From contig JAJRYT010000016.1 in the NCBI GenBank assembly GCA_024275635.1, forward strand, positions 34,339 to 98,338: a stretch of 64,000 nucleotides of DNA, read 5' to 3'. Origin of the DNA: Chloroflexota bacterium (GTDB lineage: Bacteria; Chloroflexota; Anaerolineae; Promineifilales; Promineifilaceae). Position numbers and translations under genes: made by a program. Shown in pieces: positions 60,043 through 64,000 of this stretch (the first letter of the stretch is position 1; every line of letters starts with the position of its first letter). The notes below the pieces were generated by a model. The model was not told where the DNA came from and did no database searches. It worked only from the letters and a program-made list of their open reading frames with translations.

Positions 60043-61251
60043 ATGCCCTATTCAAACAACAAACCACCACAACCAACCGACGAATTGGCTGCTTTGCGCC
60101 AACGGATAGCCCAATTAGAGGCCAAATTAGCCCTTGAGCAGCGAATATCATACGCTGAAGGAGCTGAAGGAGCATTTCAAGGCGCTATCACCATACGCAT
60201 GTTGTTAGAATCATTAGCTGAGGGCGTTATCGTGATTGACCGCTTCGGGACAATTGTTCTAGTAAACAAACGCACAGAAAAGATATTTGGGTACGCCACA
60301 GACGAAGTTATCGGAAGACCTCTTAACATCCTTTTGCCGAAACGATTTAAAAAAGGTCACTCTATACACCTGGAAACATACTTCCAATCGCCTTGGGTCC
60401 GCCACATGGGACAGGGTATTGATTTAATAGGGAGACGAAAAGACAATTCAGAATTCCCCATTGAGGTTAGCTTAAGCGCATTAGAAACAGAAACAGGGAT
60501 AATGGGACTGGCCTTCGTCACCGACATTACCTTACGCAAACAGGCCGAGAAAGAACTTAAGCTGCGAAATGAAGAGCTGGACGCCTTCGCCCACACAGTC
60601 GCCCACGATCTAAAAGCAAGTCTGGGCTTAATCGTCGGCTACAGCGATACACTGGTCAACATCCACGAAACATTATCACCTGAAGAACTACGTAAATACC
60701 TGAACGTGCTCGTCCAAAATGGGCGCAAGATGAGCAATATCATCAACGAATTATTACTCTTCGCCAGTACCAATAAAGAAGATATTCCCATAACACCTTT
60801 AGATATGCCCAGCATCGTATCGGAGGCTTGCCAGCGGTTACAACTTGACATTGAAAACAGCCACGCTGAGATCTTACAGCCCGATCATTACCCGCAAGTC
60901 ATCGGTTACGCGCCCTGGATCGAGGAAGTCTGGTTTAATTATTTAAGCAATGGCCTGAAATATGGCGGCGCTCCGCCGCGATTGCAACTGGGCAGCGCCC
61001 TACAAAATGATGGGTATGTTCGATTTTGGATTAAAGATAATGGCAACGGGTTATCAGAAGCCCAACAGAAAGTGATTTTCTCACCATTGGCTCAGTCAGG
61101 CCTGCCAGAAGCTAAAGGACATGGGCTGGGCTTATCCATCGTTCGCCGCATTATAGAAAAATTAAACGGCCAAGTCTATGTTGAAAGCGAAATAGGCCAC
61201 GGCAGCCTCTTTGTCTTTACTCTGCCAGCCGCTGGTAATTCGTCGGCCTAA
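60043..61251 (+). CDS. PAS-domain sensor histidine kinase
   Basis: PAS 'LLESLAEGVIVIDRFGTIVLVNKRTEKIFGY', H-box 'FAHTVAHDLKASLGLIVGYSD', 'WIKDNGNGLS', 'GHGLGLSIVRRIIEKLNGQVYVES'. Confidence 0.93.
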   Translation: MPYSNNKPPQPTDELAALRQRIAQLEAKLALEQRISYAEGAEGAFQGAITIRMLLESLAEGVIVIDRFGTIVLVNKRTEKIFGYATDEVIGRPLNILLPKRFKKGHSIHLETYFQSPWVRHMGQGIDLIGRRKDNSEFPIEVSLSALETETGIMGLAFVTDITLRKQAEKELKLRNEELDAFAHTVAHDLKASLGLIVGYSDTLVNIHETLSPEELRKYLNVLVQNGRKMSNIINELLLFASTNKEDIPITPLDMPSIVSEACQRLQLDIENSHAEILQPDHYPQVIGYAPWIEEVWFNYLSNGLKYGGAPPRLQLGSALQNDGYVRFWIKDNGNGLSEAQQKVIFSPLAQSGLPEAKGHGLGLSIVRRIIEKLNGQVYVESEIGHGSLFVFTLPAAGNSSA

Positions 61252-61299
61252 TTTACTGGGCGCGGGTCGATGGTTAAGACTTCACAATAATGCAACAAG

Positions 61300-61326
61300 A
61301 AGGCTTGTCCATAATGGACAAGCCTT
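61300..61326 (+). terminator. Intrinsic terminator of the PAS kinase gene
   Basis: AAGGCTTGTCCA-taa-TGGACAAGCCTT followed by TTTC. Confidence 0.85.
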
Positions 61327-61332
61327 TTTCTG

Positions 61333-61405
61333 TGCCCCCTAGGGGACTCGAACCCCTGTTTCGGCCTTGAGAGGGCCGCGTCCTGGGCCGCTAGACGAAG
61401 GGGGC
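61333..61405 (-). tRNA. tRNA-Glu (anticodon CTC), CCA not encoded
   Basis: Minus strand GCCCCCTTCGTCTAGCGGCCCAGGACGCGGCCCTCTCAAGGCCGAAACAGGGGTTCGAGTCCCCTAGGGGGCA folds as a full cloverleaf; anticodon loop CTCTCAA. Confidence 0.95.
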
Positions 61406-61453
61406 GGGCAACTTTTTAACCAAACGAGATTCTAACAAACGGCCGTTTCCCTG

Positions 61454-62722
61454 TCAAACAGATTTACGACTGGCAGATAGGGTAAACGGCCGTTTCCCTC
61501 CCCACCACAGCGCCACAAACAACATTCCCCCCAGCAAGGCGGCACAAAACCAATAAATGCCGCGTATGCCCCACAATGGCAGCAGCCCATATGCCAGCGG
61601 CGGGCCAATCGCGCTGCCCAAATCGCCAACGGTAAACAAAATGCCCAGGGAACGGCCGCGCTGCCTGTTGCCCGACAAATCCCCCACCAGTGCGGTGGAC
61701 AATCCTTGATTACTGCTGGACACACTCGTCAGCGGCAAACCCAACAATATCGCCAGGGGGATGCCCAACGCCAACAAGCCAAACCCGGCCACGCCTGCTG
61801 CCAAGCCGCCGGATACAACCTGCCAGCGATTACCGGCCCGGTCTGACAACCGGCCGATAACCGGCATGGCCGCCATTCCCAGCAGCGTTGTCGTCCCCAG
61901 CCCAAGCCCGGTCAGCGTGGCCACGCCTACCGACCAGCGTCCCACCGTCACCGACTCGCCCAACAAATCCAGCAGAAAGAGGCTGAACGTGGAGATCAAA
62001 ATGCCGGCGATGACGATGCGATGAATACCCATCAACAAGGTTGCCGAGGTTAGTTCGGCTGTGCGGCGAGGTGGGGAGAGGGGAGGGGATACCACAGGTT
62101 CCCCTTTTTGTTCCCTCCGCAAATGCCCCGTCTCCGGCAACAACAACCACGCCGCCGCCGTCCCCGTCAGATTCAAACCGGCGGCAATCCACATCGCCCC
62201 CTGGTAACCAATCCAGTCCGTCAGCAACCCGCCCAAAATTGCCCCGGCGGCCGTACCCATAAAAAACGAAACCTGATAATAGCTTACCCATCGCCCCCGG
62301 TTGTCATTCCCTGTAATGTCGAGAATAATCGCATTACCGGCCACCCAAATGCCTGACCAGGCAATTCCCCACAGCAGCCGCCCCAGCAAGAACAGCGCAA
62401 ATCCCGGTACGAGGGCGTAAAACATGGTCGAAATCGCCCCCAGGAACAGCGCAGGTACGAAAACCCGCCGGCGCGGCCAGCGGTCGCTGATCCAACCCGC
62501 TGCACCATTAGTTGCCAGGCGCACCCAGCGGTTAGCCGAGAGCAAAATGCCCACGCCAGCTAAGGCCACGCCGGCATCGGCTGTGTGTGTGGGAAGAATG
62601 GTGTATAGCGCCGAATCTCCCATCAACGACAAACCTGTGCCAATTCCTACCGGAATCAGCACCCGCCAAAGTGACATTTGAGTATGAAAGCGCATTGAAT
62701 CCTTATATCTGCCAAAGCACAA
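61454..62722 (-). CDS. MFS transporter
   Basis: 12-TM pattern; 'RWVRLATNGAAGWISDRWPRRRVFV', 'GRLSDRAGNRWQ'. Confidence 0.88.
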   Translation of the reverse strand: MCFGRYKDSMRFHTQMSLWRVLIPVGIGTGLSLMGDSALYTILPTHTADAGVALAGVGILLSANRWVRLATNGAAGWISDRWPRRRVFVPALFLGAISTMFYALVPGFALFLLGRLLWGIAWSGIWVAGNAIILDITGNDNRGRWVSYYQVSFFMGTAAGAILGGLLTDWIGYQGAMWIAAGLNLTGTAAAWLLLPETGHLRREQKGEPVVSPPLSPPRRTAELTSATLLMGIHRIVIAGILISTFSLFLLDLLGESVTVGRWSVGVATLTGLGLGTTTLLGMAAMPVIGRLSDRAGNRWQVVSGGLAAGVAGFGLLALGIPLAILLGLPLTSVSSSNQGLSTALVGDLSGNRQRGRSLGILFTVGDLGSAIGPPLAYGLLPLWGIRGIYWFCAALLGGMLFVALWWGGKRPFTLSASRKSV

Positions 62723-62818
62723 CCTTACATGGGGAAACGGCCGTTGTCAAAATGTAAGATTTCTACTCTCCCCGCCGTCTCAAAGAGGAACACAATTCAC
62801 GGGAGATTCAAACAAAAC

Positions 62819-63808
62819 ATGACAAACGAAAATATCACCCTTTACGGCGCTCATTGGTGTCCCGACTGCCGCCGCAGTAAACAATTCCTGGGCGAACACC
62901 AAATCCCATACAACTGGGTAAACATCGAACAAGACCCCGAAGCTGAACAATTCGTCATTCAAACCAACAACGGCAACGGAATCTGTCAGGACATTTTTGA
63001 AGTTCTAGATTACCTTCCATCACAATCAATAGATTTACTGTTTGCCGACCCACCGTATAATTTAAGCAAGTCCTTTAACGGCCGTACATTTTCCGAATTG
63101 CCTCTCAGTCAATATGAAAAGTGGCTGAATAGTTGGATTTCTAAACTGCCACGCATTCTGAAGCCGACCGCATCTGTATACATATGTGGCGATTGGCGAT
63201 CTTCCTCGGCCATACATAGAATCATAGAGAAATATTTTGTCGTTAGACATCGTATTACATGGGAACGTGAGAAAGGGCGTGGGGCAAAGACAAACTGGAA
63301 AAATAGTTCCGAAGATATCTGGTTTTGTACCGTATCACAAAATTACACGTTCAATGTAGATGCTGTCAAATTAAAGCGAAAAGTAATAGCGCCATATACG
63401 ACCGCAAAGGGAACTCCCAAGGATTGGAGTGAAACAGAGGCTGGTCGTTTTCGTTTAACTTACCCCTCCAATCTTTGGACTGATCTAACCGTGCCGTTTT
63501 GGTCAATGCCTGAAAATACAGATCATCCCACTCAAAAACCTGAAAAACTGTTGGCGAAAATTATTTTAGCCAGCTCTTGTGAAGGCGATGTTGTTTTTGA
63601 TCCATTTTTGGGTTCTGGCACGACATCAGTCGTCGCTAAGAAACTTAATCGTCATTACATTGGCGTTGAAATAGACGAACATTATTGTTGCCTTGCTGAA
63701 AAACGGTTAATGCAAACAGAGATGGATTCAGATATTCAAGGGTATTACGAAGGCGTATTTTGGGAAAGGAATACATTGGCCGACCAAAAAAAACCAGCAA
63801 GACACTGA
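62819..63808 (+). CDS. Chimeric ORF: N-terminal glutaredoxin-like fragment fused to beta-class DNA methyltransferase (N4-C or N6-A)
   Basis: 'ITLYGAHWCPDCRRSKQFLGEHQIPYNWVNIEQDPEAEQFVIQTNNGN' (glutaredoxin-like, CPDC), then 'ICQDIFEVLDYLPSQSIDLLFADPPYNLSKSF' (motif IV) and 'HPTQKPEKLLAKIILASSCEGDVVFDPFLGSGTTSVVAKKLNRHYIGVEID' (motifs X/I). Confidence 0.85.
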   Translation: MTNENITLYGAHWCPDCRRSKQFLGEHQIPYNWVNIEQDPEAEQFVIQTNNGNGICQDIFEVLDYLPSQSIDLLFADPPYNLSKSFNGRTFSELPLSQYEKWLNSWISKLPRILKPTASVYICGDWRSSSAIHRIIEKYFVVRHRITWEREKGRGAKTNWKNSSEDIWFCTVSQNYTFNVDAVKLKRKVIAPYTTAKGTPKDWSETEAGRFRLTYPSNLWTDLTVPFWSMPENTDHPTQKPEKLLAKIILASSCEGDVVFDPFLGSGTTSVVAKKLNRHYIGVEIDEHYCCLAEKRLMQTEMDSDIQGYYEGVFWERNTLADQKKPARH

Positions 63809-63939
63809 ACAACCGCTCCATAAATCAACTCTCGCTAATTTAACATGGGTGACAAAACAACAGTAATTCCCGCAGTCAAAATCTGGTATAACAATAGCCT
63901 CATTTTCGTAAAGATTCAAGGAGAAAAGAGGCGACATAA

Positions 63940-64000
63940 TGAAGATAAGAAAGCATTTATCAGCAGATGGCTTATTTAAGATGGTAAGAAAGGGATTCAA
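63940..64000 (+). CDS. Start of an ORF, possibly a transposase (truncated by window)
   Basis: ATGAAGATAAGAAAGCATTTATCAGCAGATGGCTTATTTAAGATGGTAAGAAAGGGATTC = MKIRKHLSADGLFKMVRKGF. Resembles N-termini of some DDE transposases from memory only. Confidence 0.25.

Overview
This 64 kb window looks chromosomal and resembles Chloroflexota/Anaerolineae, judged only from gene content and protein style. It carries about 46 supportable protein genes and one tRNA-Glu(CTC). Recognisable blocks:
- DUF1501/DUF1800 pair
- Opp/Dpp-type peptide ABC transporter operon
- MntA/HepT-type toxin-antitoxin pair followed by YbaK and a PD-(D/E)XK-like protein
- PQQ-propeller protein with an EAD7-like C-terminus next to a Ser/Thr kinase
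- FAD/Fe-S D-lactate-dehydrogenase-like gene
- divergent pair of ClC channels
- cdaA-cdaR-der cluster
- argF, dgt, crcB-DUF190, pgk, add
- glutaredoxin-like/DNA-methyltransferase chimeric ORF

The most unusual signals are in the DNA rather than the gene list:
(1) The octameric palindrome ACGGCCGT is heavily over-represented. I counted roughly 80 copies by eye, against 1-2 expected from composition, like cyanobacterial HIP1.
(2) There are three near-identical 110-bp MITE-like elements, each flanked by a different, perfect 8-bp target-site duplication. One sits 35 bp upstream of cdaA.
(3) Degenerate heptanucleotide repeat islands, often as inverted repeats, occur between genes and also in frame inside coding sequences.
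(4) Several families of intergenic palindromes recur.
(5) Genes appear broken by in-frame stops or frameshifts: a sensor kinase, a Rieske-GltS protein and a serpin.

No CRISPR array, rRNA or prophage was seen.
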